Both the position numbers and the translations under genes were made by a program. A model generated the notes under the pieces. That model had not been told where the DNA came from. It saw only the letters and a program-made list of their open reading frames with translations, and did no database searches. From a virus, in the IMG/VR virus record IMGVR_UViG_3300006903_000022, positions 1-29,466 of that record: a DNA stretch of 29,466 bases; one strand, written 5' to 3'. Each line of letters opens with the position of its first letter. Position 1 is the stretch's first letter. Positions 1 through 6,377 of the stretch are shown piece after piece.

Positions 1-881
1 GATTTGTTGTAGAACCGACGGACGCGGTCGATCTCGTTCGCCAGCGCCTGCGGCACCCAATCCATCACGTCCGGCCCGTCGTAGATGCCAGCCTCGGCGG
101 TATTTAGTTCGTCGTTGACTGCGAGCTGCGAGTCAGTGATGATGACCAGCGCCAAGTTCTTGGCGTCCGACGGCACGGTAAACACGGCGCCGAAGTTGAC
201 CCAGGAACCGGTGAGATTGCACGTTACGTAGTTGCCCGAGATCGTGCCGCCGATGGCCGTCCCCGCGACGGGCACGATCGCCGCGATGCTGGCGCCCAGC
301 GTTGGATCCACGCCGTTCGCGCCGTACGCGGAGACGAACGCCGTCGTGGGCGCGTCCACGGTGCCGGCTGCTTGGTTCTGCACGAGCCCAAGCCGGATCG
401 TCATGGCTGCCGCGACGGTGCGCTTCATCTTCACCTGGACGCGAACCTTACGATTGCGCACCGATGCGATCGAGCTGCCTTCGACCCATTGGAAGATGAC
501 GGCCTTCCCCGCGCCTGTGATCTGCTTGAACTTGCCGTACATCCGCGCGCTGAGGTTCGACTCCGTCGCGCCGATCGAGTCGACGCGCTGGTACTGCAGC
601 GACGACGTCTGCACCATCATCGCCCAGCGATCGGCGCCGTACTGTCGATTGGCGCTCGTGGCGTACGACGTCAGCGTGCCCGGCACCTGCCGCTGCGCGA
701 AGTCGAAGCCGCCGTTGATCAGCAGGTTCTTGTCGAACTCGGCCGCCTGTAGCGTATATGTCTGCCCTGTGTCGCCATCGATCAGCTCGAGCCGCTGGGT
801 CGTCGAGTTGAAGTAGATACTGACCTTGTTCACCGCCGGCGCCGAAGGCGCTGCGCTCTTGACCAGCGTATGTCTGCTCAC
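1..881 (-). CDS. Tail fibre/appendage-like virion protein (3' end cut by window)
   Basis: A GTG at 881 opens a frame that stays open to position 1, giving 293 codons with no stop, so the C-terminus is missing. After a short start the protein reads TYTLQAAEFDKNLLINGGFD followed by FAQRQ and YGADRW. The NGGFDFAQR...ADRW signature is typical of the carbohydrate-binding-like beta-sandwich module at the tips of phage fibres and other virion appendages. The rest is beta-rich and Thr/Ala/Gly-rich. GTG overlaps the upstream TGA as GTGA. A GGAGGT stands only 3 nt before GTG, a tight spacing that leaves the exact start slightly open. It follows three other virion-type genes, so a host-adsorption structure is likely. 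Receptor specificity cannot be read from the sequence. Confidence 0.82.
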   Translation of the reverse strand, partial: MSRHTLVKSAAPSAPAVNKVSIYFNSTTQRLELIDGDTGQTYTLQAAEFDKNLLINGGFDFAQRQVPGTLTSYATSANRQYGADRWAMMVQTSSLQYQRVDSIGATESNLSARMYGKFKQITGAGKAVIFQWVEGSSIASVRNRKVRVQVKMKRTVAAAMTIRLGLVQNQAAGTVDAPTTAFVSAYGANGVDPTLGASIAAIVPVAGTAIGGTISGNYVTCNLTGSWVNFGAVFTVPSDAKNLALVIITDSQLAVNDELNTAEAGIYDGPDVMDWVPQALANEIDRVRRFYNK

Positions 882-1321
882 GTGACCTCCATGACCGCGC
901 CGGCGGCGAGTTCCAGCTCCTTGCCAGAGGCGACCTCGTACGACTCAGCGACCACCATAGACGTCTCTGGCGGCACGTAGCGATCCTCAGTCTGCACGTT
1001 CCGTCGTGGGTGACCAAGCGTCAGGTCACCGACAAAGTCGATGAACACGTCCTTCGTGCCAGCCGAGAAGTTCACCAGCGCGCCCGCGTTCGAGGATGCC
1101 TTGACCCGCGTCCGCGTCAGCGTGTTCCCGGTGTGCCAGACGCCCTCGCCAACCTCCCACTCCGTCCCGCTCTGGCCCACGATGACGTACGGCACCTCGT
1201 CCAGATCAGCGCAGACGGCAGAGAAGGCGCGGAACTGCGTGACCGCACCCGCCAGGGTGATGTCGCCCGTCCCAGTGGTCGTCGATGTTTCCTTAACGCG
1301 GTCTGCCAGGATCCAGGTCAT
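878..1321 (-). CDS. Small conserved virion-associated protein
   Basis: 147 aa starting with ATG directly after the TAG of the upstream gene. It has the very common phage pattern ADRVKETSTTTGTG, then LAGA, then EWEVGEGVW, then LTRTRVKASSNAGA and FSAGTKDVFIDF. This family is found among tail and appendage genes of many siphoviruses and podoviruses, usually next to fibre genes. Its exact position in the particle is mostly unknown. The protein is beta-rich with no signal peptide or membrane segment. The product is confidently a virion-module protein by family; a role as adaptor or decoration of the adhesion apparatus is inference. Confidence 0.85.
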   Translation of the reverse strand: MTWILADRVKETSTTTGTGDITLAGAVTQFRAFSAVCADLDEVPYVIVGQSGTEWEVGEGVWHTGNTLTRTRVKASSNAGALVNFSAGTKDVFIDFVGDLTLGHPRRNVQTEDRYVPPETSMVVAESYEVASGKELELAAGAVMEVT

Positions 1322-1981
1322 CTAGTCGTCCGTCAGGGCGAGCTTGTTCGCCGCGAACGTCGGCGCATCGTTCTGGTTCGTGATGACCGCGACGACCTTG
1401 TGCACCAGCGCCCTGCCCGCGGCGGTGATGTCCAGTGCCGCGCCGCCCTGCGTCGTGCTGATCTCGAACACGTCCGCCGTGAGCCCCGTCGCGATCACGA
1501 AGTACGTCGTGTTCTCCGAGATGCCTGCCGGAACCGGCGTGTCGCCTGGGAACTGCTCGAACCGGATCTGATCGTTCGTCGTCAGTCCGTGCGCCGGGCT
1601 CTGGATCGTGTTGCCAGCCACGTCGCTGTTGTTGACCATCGCCGCGAGCGGCGAGCCATCGAACAGCATGATCACGTCCAGCAGGTTGCCGCCGCTCACC
1701 GCGTCGTAGATGCCGACGGCGATGATCGTGACCGAGCCCGCATCCGTCTTCGCTGGGAACGTGAGCGCGCTGGCGAGGATCTGTCTGCCGCCCAGGTTCG
1801 CAGCTGGGGCGCCGAACGTGATTGCCTGCCGCGCGTAGCCGCCGTATGTCGTCTCGGTGACCGTCCCGGCCTCGGCATCCGTGACCGCCGTCAGCAGCCC
1901 AGCGTAGACCGTCGCCGGTGCTGTGAAGTTCGTGGCGCGGTATAGGTTGAGGATCTTGTCGCTCGTGTAGGTCGTGCGCAT
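1322..1981 (-). CDS. Phage tail fibre-family protein with C-terminal beta domain
   Basis: 219 aa. Residues 1 to about 105 match the widespread phage fibre domain: DKILNLYRATNFTAPATVYA, then YGGYARQAITFG, then a TFPA...VGIYDA.SGGNLL block. Residues about 120-200 form a second module, SPAHGLTTNDQIRFEQFPG with NTTYFVIATGL and VFEISTTQGGAALDI. That module also recurs as a repeated beta unit in unrelated phage virion proteins. The gene therefore looks like two recombining virion modules joined. ATG lies one base from the upstream stop, and the gene abuts the next virion gene. No enzymatic motif is visible. Confidence 0.85.
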   Translation of the reverse strand: MRTTYTSDKILNLYRATNFTAPATVYAGLLTAVTDAEAGTVTETTYGGYARQAITFGAPAANLGGRQILASALTFPAKTDAGSVTIIAVGIYDAVSGGNLLDVIMLFDGSPLAAMVNNSDVAGNTIQSPAHGLTTNDQIRFEQFPGDTPVPAGISENTTYFVIATGLTADVFEISTTQGGAALDITAAGRALVHKVVAVITNQNDAPTFAANKLALTDD

Positions 1982-1982
1982 C

Positions 1983-2636
1983 TCAGCTCCCCGACCGCTT
2001 GTAGCGATCGTACGTCGCCCAGCGCACGCAGACTAACGTGGCGTTCGACGTGCAGATGCCCGGCTGAGGTGGACCAGCGGGAAACACAGCCGGCAGCGCG
2101 CCGTATCCTGCGCCGACCTTTTGCCATCCCTGCTGCGCGTTGAAGTTCGCATTCCGACCAAACATGTGCCAGCCTGACGTGAACCCCGTTACCTGCCCAG
2201 CGCCGATCGCGGTGCAGATGAACGCCAGCCAGTACAGCTCGCGAGGCCTGAGACGAATCACAGGCGACAGCGTCGACATCTTCGCGCCCGACGTGGAGCA
2301 GTCTTGCTCACCGCCGTCCACGACCAGATTGCCTGGGATCAACATCTTGTCGGACGCGTCCTTGACGCCTTGGTCGGACTCATAGAGCCCGCAGCGCGCC
2401 AAGAAACCCGCCGCCAACGTCGCCACGTTGAAGCCAATCTGGTCGATCGTCCCGCCGTACCCCGACTCGAACGGGAACGCGTACAGATCACCGACGGACG
2501 GCGCGGCCGTCGCGATCGAAACGATATCGGCTCCCGATGGCCCATAGAGGGCGTTGGGCGGCGTGAACCCGTCGGCCTGCGAGTACCGCCACGCCATCGA
2601 GCCGGGAATGACACGATCGAGATCGAACTTGCCCAT
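1983..2636 (-). CDS. Putative virion structural protein
   Basis: 217 aa, ATG at 2636 with a GGAGGTTGCG stretch just upstream. The central region has GGTIDQIGFNV, then RCGLYESDQG, then a C-terminal half with RPRELYWLAFICTA. This Gly/Phe-rich layout resembles jelly-roll-like proteins often found in phage fibre clusters. I recognise the general family look but not a named domain. It is soluble and beta-rich, with five cysteines. It lies between a small membrane protein and three other virion genes on the same strand. Function as an appendage or baseplate component is inferred from context. Confidence 0.7.
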   Translation of the reverse strand: MGKFDLDRVIPGSMAWRYSQADGFTPPNALYGPSGADIVSIATAAPSVGDLYAFPFESGYGGTIDQIGFNVATLAAGFLARCGLYESDQGVKDASDKMLIPGNLVVDGGEQDCSTSGAKMSTLSPVIRLRPRELYWLAFICTAIGAGQVTGFTSGWHMFGRNANFNAQQGWQKVGAGYGALPAVFPAGPPQPGICTSNATLVCVRWATYDRYKRSGS

Positions 2637-2645
2637 CGCAACCTC

Positions 2646-2942
2646 CTAGAGCAGTGCCACGAGCCACGCCGCGAACAGACTCCCCGCGGCACGTTGGCCG
2701 ATGTCGTCGATTGGGTAATGCCCAGGTGCGTCCGCGTGAGGATCCAGCCACCGCTCGTAGGCGTAGCTCGCCGCGTTGAACACCACGACGGCGAAGAAGC
2801 TCCCGCCGAGCCGCCACGCGAGCAGCGCCGTCAGCGCGAAGCCCGCGATGCCCTCGTTGACCCAGCTATTCTTGCGGAACCAGTCGGGCTCCTTCGTCTG
2901 GAGCCACTCGATCGCCTTCTTGACGTCCTGGAGCACGCTCAC
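2646..2942 (-). CDS. Small membrane protein, holin-like by layout only
   Basis: 98 aa with a GTG start overlapping the previous stop as GTGA. Residues about 31-56 (IAGFALTALLAWRLGGSFFA and on) form one or two hydrophobic helices. The last 14 residues (AGSLFAAWLVALL) form another. A polar loop between them contains YERWLDPHADAPGHYPIDD. Small size, two or three membrane segments and a site beside the fibre genes are compatible with a holin or another inner-membrane phage protein. The acidic, His-rich loop is unusual for a holin, and there is no neighbouring endolysin. I would annotate it as a membrane protein of unknown function. Confidence 0.7.
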   Translation of the reverse strand: MSVLQDVKKAIEWLQTKEPDWFRKNSWVNEGIAGFALTALLAWRLGGSFFAVVVFNAASYAYERWLDPHADAPGHYPIDDIGQRAAGSLFAAWLVALL

Positions 2943-3226
2943 TTGGCCACCTTGCCAAGCGACGGCGTCTTCGCCCTCGGCTTCGGTTGCTCAACCGGTT
3001 GCTCCGCCGGCGCGGCGTTGACCTTTGTCCTGACGTCCTCCGCGGCCTCGCTCAGCGTCTTGCCCGTCCCGACGAACGTGCCCAGTCGAGACTTGAACGT
3101 GACGCGCACCTCGGTGTCGAGCGCGCCATCGATGACGTAGCTCGCCGGGTGCTCCACCGTCGAGTAGTGCTCGACCAGGTGCGGCAGGATGCCGAGTTGA
3201 TCTGTTACCGCCAACGTTGCCGTCAT
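2939..3226 (-). CDS. Hypothetical protein, 95 aa
   Basis: ATG at 3226 is preceded by a strong purine-rich site (GAGGGGGGAAG) after a 31-nt gap, one of the few real gaps here. The fold looks alpha/beta: VRVTFKSRLGTFVGTGKTLS followed by EAAEDVRTKV, then a Pro/Lys-rich tail (PAEQPVEQPKPRAKTPS). There is no signal peptide, membrane segment or known catalytic motif. It is coupled by GTGA to the membrane protein downstream. Function is not recognised. Confidence 0.6.
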   Translation of the reverse strand: MTATLAVTDQLGILPHLVEHYSTVEHPASYVIDGALDTEVRVTFKSRLGTFVGTGKTLSEAAEDVRTKVNAAPAEQPVEQPKPRAKTPSLGKVAK

Positions 3227-3257
3227 GCTTCCCCCCTCTTGTGTGCGTTGAATCTAA

Positions 3258-3581
3258 CTAACGCCCCTGCCACTGTCTCCACGGAAAACACGACCAGTAT
3301 TCTTGCGCGCGGGCAACAGCCTGTAACTCAAAGCTGGCTACGCAGCCTTGTCGGTCCGCCGTGACCAGCACGATGATGGGCGTCTGCGGCAGATCGCCGA
3401 TTCGGAACCAGCCCGTCCGCGCCCACTCTTGCGTGTCCGCGACGCGGACGATGTCCGACACGTACCTGCAGTTGACGTCGGACCCAGCCGACCAGCATGC
3501 CGTCGGCCATACTTTCCTCCCAGCGCCGTTCCCGGCGCAGGCCGCGAGCGCGACCGCGAGCATCCACCAGTGCCGCCTCAT
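3258..3581 (-). CDS. Putative small lipoprotein
   Basis: The real gene is 107 aa from ATG at 3581; the same frame stays open upstream, but the ATGA overlap with the preceding stop fixes this start. The N-terminus MRRHWWMLAVALAAC is a signal peptide with a LAAC lipobox. The mature part has five further cysteines (TACWSAGSDVNC, QGC, WSC), suggesting disulphides outside the cytoplasm. The middle (IVVLVTADRQGC-like strand pattern) looks beta. This is one of several small exported proteins in this genome. No family is recognised, and a surface role such as superinfection exclusion is only a guess. Confidence 0.68.
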   Translation of the reverse strand: MRRHWWMLAVALAACAGNGAGRKVWPTACWSAGSDVNCRYVSDIVRVADTQEWARTGWFRIGDLPQTPIIVLVTADRQGCVASFELQAVARAQEYWSCFPWRQWQGR

Positions 3582-3787
3582 CCGATTGCTTCCTTGATCG
3601 TCGAGCCGTCCTCGCGCTGCACCCACTCGACGAGTCGGATGCCGCCGCCCTTCCCCACGGTGATGCGAATCTCGCCCTCGTACCCGTCCGCGATCTTCCG
3701 CGCGACGCGGACCAGCGTCGCTTTCGCCGAGTCCGTGAGCCGTCCGTTCAGCTCGTCGAAGGTGCTCGCTGCTGGCTTGTGACTCAC
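3578..3787 (-). CDS. Hypothetical protein, 69 aa
   Basis: GTG start coupled as GTGA to the head morphogenesis gene, with its stop coupled as ATGA to the lipoprotein gene. Sequence: a helix (FDELNGRLTDSAKATLVRVA) followed by strands (GEIRITVGKGGGIRLVEWV). There is no membrane segment or cysteine. The tight coupling on both sides supports translation. The position just after the Mu F-like gene hints at a structural or accessory role, which is inference only. Confidence 0.55.
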   Translation of the reverse strand: MSHKPAASTFDELNGRLTDSAKATLVRVARKIADGYEGEIRITVGKGGGIRLVEWVQREDGSTIKEAIG

Positions 3788-4875
3788 GCGGTTGCCTCCT
3801 CAAGAGTCTGATTCTCTTCGAACGGCGCCCCTGCCTCGGTCGCGCCTGGCAGCACCAGCCCAATGCTGCACCGACAGTTCGGGTGCGGCGACGGTGGGCC
3901 ATCGACTGGCCCCTCCGGCGTGTCGAACGGCTCGTCCAGCCCGACGCCGTCTGGGTTCATCCCTGGAATCTCGACGCAGATCGGGCAGAGCCGATCGTCC
4001 GGCGTAACGATCCAGAACTGCTTGGAGTCCTGCGGCAGATCACCCGCCGCGGCCGCCTGCCGCCACGAGTCTTGCACGCCGAAGTTGGTGGCCGCGAGGG
4101 TCTCGGTGCGCGCGATGGTCTCGGCCCTGAGGCTGATCAGCCGCTGCGCGTAGATCGACTCCATCTCGTTGATGAAGTCGGGCGTCAGGTTGCCCGACTC
4201 CACGCGCGAGCGGATTTGCGCCATGTCGGCCCCCGAGAAGCGCCGCTCGATCGCCCCCAGCGTCCTATTGCCCGTCAGCATCTTCTCCCTAAGCTCGTCG
4301 CCGAACCTGAGCGGCGCGAGGGCCCAGTTGCGCGGCAGGCCGATGATCTCCTTGATCATCCGCGCCTGCTGGCCGACGTCTGCTCGTCCCGAGGCGCCAA
4401 TCGCCACGATGAGGCGGATCGTCGTCCGCACGTCCTCCGGCACCGACGTGACCAGCCGCGCCGCCCTGGTCTGGGCGTAGCGGATCACGTTCGCGCGCAC
4501 GGCGTTGAACGACGCGTTGATGCCGCGCGCCTGCAGCGCGGCGATGCTGCCCTGCGCGCCGGCCTGGATCGCGCGGAAGAGCGGATCCTGCATGGCCCGC
4601 TCCAGCTGGCTCTGCAAGCCCCTCACGTTGATGAGCTGCTCCAGCTGCCGCGTGCTGCCCGAGGAGATGGCCGCGATGAGCTGATGCTCGTTGATGCGGC
4701 CCACGTAGCTCGCAAGCGCCTGCGTCCACCGCAGCGCGACTTCCTTGCCGAACCGATCCGCGATTCGCCTGATGATCTCGTGCATGCGGAATGCAAGCCC
4801 GCCCGCCCCAACGTTGTGCACGTCGAGCAGCGTGACGCCGCGCTTGCGCACCGCGTGCATGGAGATCATCAGCAT
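3784..4875 (-). CDS. Phage head morphogenesis protein (Mu gpF-like minor head protein)
   Basis: 363 aa. The C-terminal third carries the family hallmarks: LRAETIARTETL at about 249-260, WIVTPDDRLCPIC ending at 300, and PPSPHPNCRCSIGL at 327-340. CPxC plus HPNCRC looks like a structural metal site and is diagnostic of the Phage_Mu_F family (PF04233), which acts with the portal in procapsid assembly. The N-terminal 240 residues are alpha-helical. ATG at 4875 overlaps the upstream stop by 7 nt; in-frame ATGs at 4869 and 4860 are alternatives. The base composition changes sharply just upstream, so the extreme N-terminus may have been re-formed by an insertion. Confidence 0.93.
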   Translation of the reverse strand: MLMISMHAVRKRGVTLLDVHNVGAGGLAFRMHEIIRRIADRFGKEVALRWTQALASYVGRINEHQLIAAISSGSTRQLEQLINVRGLQSQLERAMQDPLFRAIQAGAQGSIAALQARGINASFNAVRANVIRYAQTRAARLVTSVPEDVRTTIRLIVAIGASGRADVGQQARMIKEIIGLPRNWALAPLRFGDELREKMLTGNRTLGAIERRFSGADMAQIRSRVESGNLTPDFINEMESIYAQRLISLRAETIARTETLAATNFGVQDSWRQAAAAGDLPQDSKQFWIVTPDDRLCPICVEIPGMNPDGVGLDEPFDTPEGPVDGPPSPHPNCRCSIGLVLPGATEAGAPFEENQTLEEATA

Positions 4876-5093
4876 TTATAATAGTAAAGAGTGAACAAAC
4901 CCTCCGCACCCGGCCAACCATTACAAACCGGATGAGCGCGAAATCTACCATGCAGATTTAATAACCGAAGTAATTCCATTGCGTCCTTCTCTTTTTCGAA
5001 AGACTCTTGCTGTACTTTACGACGCCCAACATTCCGCGCGCTCAAACGAATTGCATTATAGCGCTCTTCGGCTAGCGTTAGCGCGTCAGCCAT
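4869..5093 (-). CDS. Hypothetical protein, AT-rich small gene
   Basis: 74 aa. The helical N-terminus reads ADALTLAEERYNAIRLSARN, then a charged middle (QQESFEKEKDAMELLRLLNL), then a short Cys-containing C-terminus ending LFTLYYYKC. The start overlaps the phosphatase stop by 16 nt; a second ATG-like context lies nearby. Codons such as TTA, ATA, AAA and AAT are much more frequent than in neighbours, and the DNA is visibly AT-richer. This suggests recent transfer into the space between portal and head morphogenesis genes. No family is recognised. Confidence 0.55.
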   Translation of the reverse strand: MADALTLAEERYNAIRLSARNVGRRKVQQESFEKEKDAMELLRLLNLHGRFRAHPVCNGWPGAEGLFTLYYYKC

Positions 5094-5569
5094 TCCATCA
5101 CCGATTGTTTGAGGTAAGGATGTGGTTGAATCTGCTCACGCCGCTGTCTCACTAGGAACTCATACTTGTCCCATGCTTCAGAGGCTTCCAAACGTCGCTG
5201 GACCGGATCCGTCGCGTGCTGGACCTGCGACCATCCCGACTCCAGGATCAGCGAGAAGATCGCGAACGTGCTAGCGCGCGAGACGCCGGCGGCGCAGTGC
5301 ACGAGGAGGCGCTTGCCCGCGGCGCGGCACTTCAGGAACCAGTCCGCGTACGCGTCGAGCTTCGCCAGCGGGATCGGCGCACCGTCGTCCTGGTTCATGC
5401 GCAGGTACGGCACGCGGGCCTTCATGTCGGCTGGCCAGTTGTCCGTGGTGGGCGTGGCGTTGAACACCGCCGTGATGCCCTCGTGGTCCAGCGTCTGCCA
5501 GTCGAAGCCTGCGCGCTGGTCGCCGACCCAGAGCCAACTCGTCACCTTGTCCATCGGCGCGGTGCTCAT
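5078..5569 (-). CDS. Dual-specificity protein phosphatase (Cys-based)
   Basis: 163 aa. The active-site P-loop is HCAAGVSRAS at residues 91-100, matching HCxxGxxR with nucleophile C92 and phosphate-binding R98. DDGAP at 61-65 provides the usual general-acid Asp. The N-terminal strand WLWVGDQRA is the start seen in DSP-type phosphatases. The expected reaction is hydrolysis of phospho-Tyr/Ser/Thr, though lipid or RNA phosphates are possible in this superfamily. The start overlaps the upstream stop as ATGA. It sits between two AT-richer small genes, away from any kinase. A phage DSP among head genes is unusual; the target cannot be read from the sequence. Confidence 0.9.
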   Translation of the reverse strand: MSTAPMDKVTSWLWVGDQRAGFDWQTLDHEGITAVFNATPTTDNWPADMKARVPYLRMNQDDGAPIPLAKLDAYADWFLKCRAAGKRLLVHCAAGVSRASTFAIFSLILESGWSQVQHATDPVQRRLEASEAWDKYEFLVRQRREQIQPHPYLKQSVMEWLTR

Positions 5570-5757
5570 TGCCCCAAAAGCCTCCTGACTTCTCGATCAA
5601 GAAGCTGCTTACATTCGCCAACAACTTGCAACGGGTATTGAAAAATGGATCGCATCCCCGCGTTCTCTGGAATGAAATCCTTGACTACTTTTTCCAAGTC
5701 TTTGACGGCCTTCTCGACGACTTTTTGAGCATCTTGCAGATTCTCAAGCTGGGTCAT
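5566..5757 (-). CDS. Small coiled-coil hypothetical protein
   Basis: 63 aa from ATG at 5757, chosen because it overlaps the previous stop as ATGA and has GGGAGAG four bases upstream; an in-frame ATG at 5781 is less likely. The first 35 residues (LENLQDAQKVVEKAVKDLEK) are a charged heptad-like helix. The rest is also helical with one Cys. No membrane segment. The DNA is AT-richer than average, like the 4869-5093 gene, and it lies directly upstream of the phosphatase, with which it is translationally coupled. It might be a partner or regulator of that enzyme, but this is inference. Confidence 0.55.
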   Translation of the reverse strand: MTQLENLQDAQKVVEKAVKDLEKVVKDFIPENAGMRSIFQYPLQVVGECKQLLDREVRRLLGQ

Positions 5758-5951
5758 CGTTCTCTCCCGCAGGTTGGACACGGCTCATGTGGATCAGCGT
5801 AGTCCGGGATGAGGAGGATCAGCGTGGCGGTCAGTCGCGCCTCCTCGCGGGCGCGCTTCTCGGGCACGCCTTGCTGTATCAGGGCCTCGGTCAAATCCAC
5901 GTACCGCTTGGCGAACTGCTGTGCTCTGGACAACGCGGCGTGGGATGCCAC
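5754..5951 (-). CDS. Hypothetical protein with C-terminal CxxC
   Basis: 65 aa from a GTG start three bases after the TAG of the small membrane protein gene. Mostly helical (QQFAKRYVDLTEALIQQGV, then EEARLTATLILLIPDY), ending in EPCPTCGRER. A single CPTCG knuckle could bind metal in a dimer or be redox-active. The ATGA coupling to the following coiled-coil gene supports expression. No known family. Confidence 0.55.
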   Translation of the reverse strand: MASHAALSRAQQFAKRYVDLTEALIQQGVPEKRAREEARLTATLILLIPDYADPHEPCPTCGRER

Positions 5952-5954
5952 ACG

Positions 5955-6098
5955 CTACCGCTTGACTGGAGGCTTGTAGCCACCGCCGGACTCGCCGCCT
6001 GACCCCGTGATGGTGTTGCTCGACTGGCTGCGCCGCCGCGCCAGCCACGCGCCGACGAACACGACCAGCAGCAGCACGGCGATGATGAGACTCTTCAT
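5955..6098 (-). CDS. Small single-pass membrane protein, 47 aa
   Basis: This short frame reads MKSLIIAVLLLVVFVGAWLA, then RRRSQSSN, a Gly/Ser-rich stretch and KPPVKR. It has one N-terminal hydrophobic helix, three arginines on the cytoplasmic side if N-out, and a flexible tail. The ribosome site GGAGG stands 4 nt before ATG, and the frame fills the space between two neighbours exactly. No family recognised. Such tiny membrane proteins in phages include holin-like and exclusion proteins, but nothing here decides. Confidence 0.62.
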   Translation of the reverse strand: MKSLIIAVLLLVVFVGAWLARRRSQSSNTITGSGGESGGGYKPPVKR

Positions 6099-6106
6099 GC
6101 GGCCTC

Positions 6107-6376
6107 CTAGTTGAAGCGGCCGAGGCGCCGCTGCGTGAGCAGGTTATCGACGACGTCGCCCGCGAGCCCATCCGCCCGCAGCTGCGAACCGGGCCAGTGA
6201 TGGATGTATGCTTCCAAGATCGACGATGACGCGGCCTTGAGCCTCGCTACGTACTCTCTGGTGATGCAATCGGTGCAGTTCGGCTCGCCGCACCCGGTGA
6301 TGACGTCACTGCCATTCTTGTCCCGCTGGCACCCGTGGTTGCCGACGGCCGTGATTGCTACTCTGAACGTGCCCAT
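6107..6376 (-). CDS. Hypothetical Cys/His-rich protein
   Basis: 89 aa from ATG at 6376, one base after the portal stop, with GGGAGGG about 7 nt upstream inside the portal end; the longer open frame to 6460 is not used. The N-terminal half contains NHGCQRDKNGSD, then GCGEPNCTDCITREYV: four cysteines in C-x12-C-x4-C-x2-C spacing plus a His, a likely zinc site. The C-terminal half is helical (VARLKAASSSILEAYIHHW). The NHGCQR opening resembles small phage zinc-ribbon proteins I have seen unassigned elsewhere. The role is unknown. Confidence 0.65.
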   Translation of the reverse strand: MGTFRVAITAVGNHGCQRDKNGSDVITGCGEPNCTDCITREYVARLKAASSSILEAYIHHWPGSQLRADGLAGDVVDNLLTQRRLGRFN

Positions 6377-6377
6377 G

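Noticed and set aside
448-1017. Minus-strand frame of 189 codons overlapping two virion genes
   Set aside because: It lacks family resemblance, is Arg-rich, and overlaps two frames that show clear phage virion signatures.
2646-2942. Holin assignment for the small membrane protein
   Set aside because: Topology alone does not distinguish a holin; no endolysin partner is adjacent and the loop is unusually acidic and His-rich.
2304-4881. Plus-strand open frames at 2304-3140 and 3883-4881
   Set aside because: They are antisense to virion and head morphogenesis genes, have Arg-rich compositions without motifs, and no plus-strand ribosome site or coupling.
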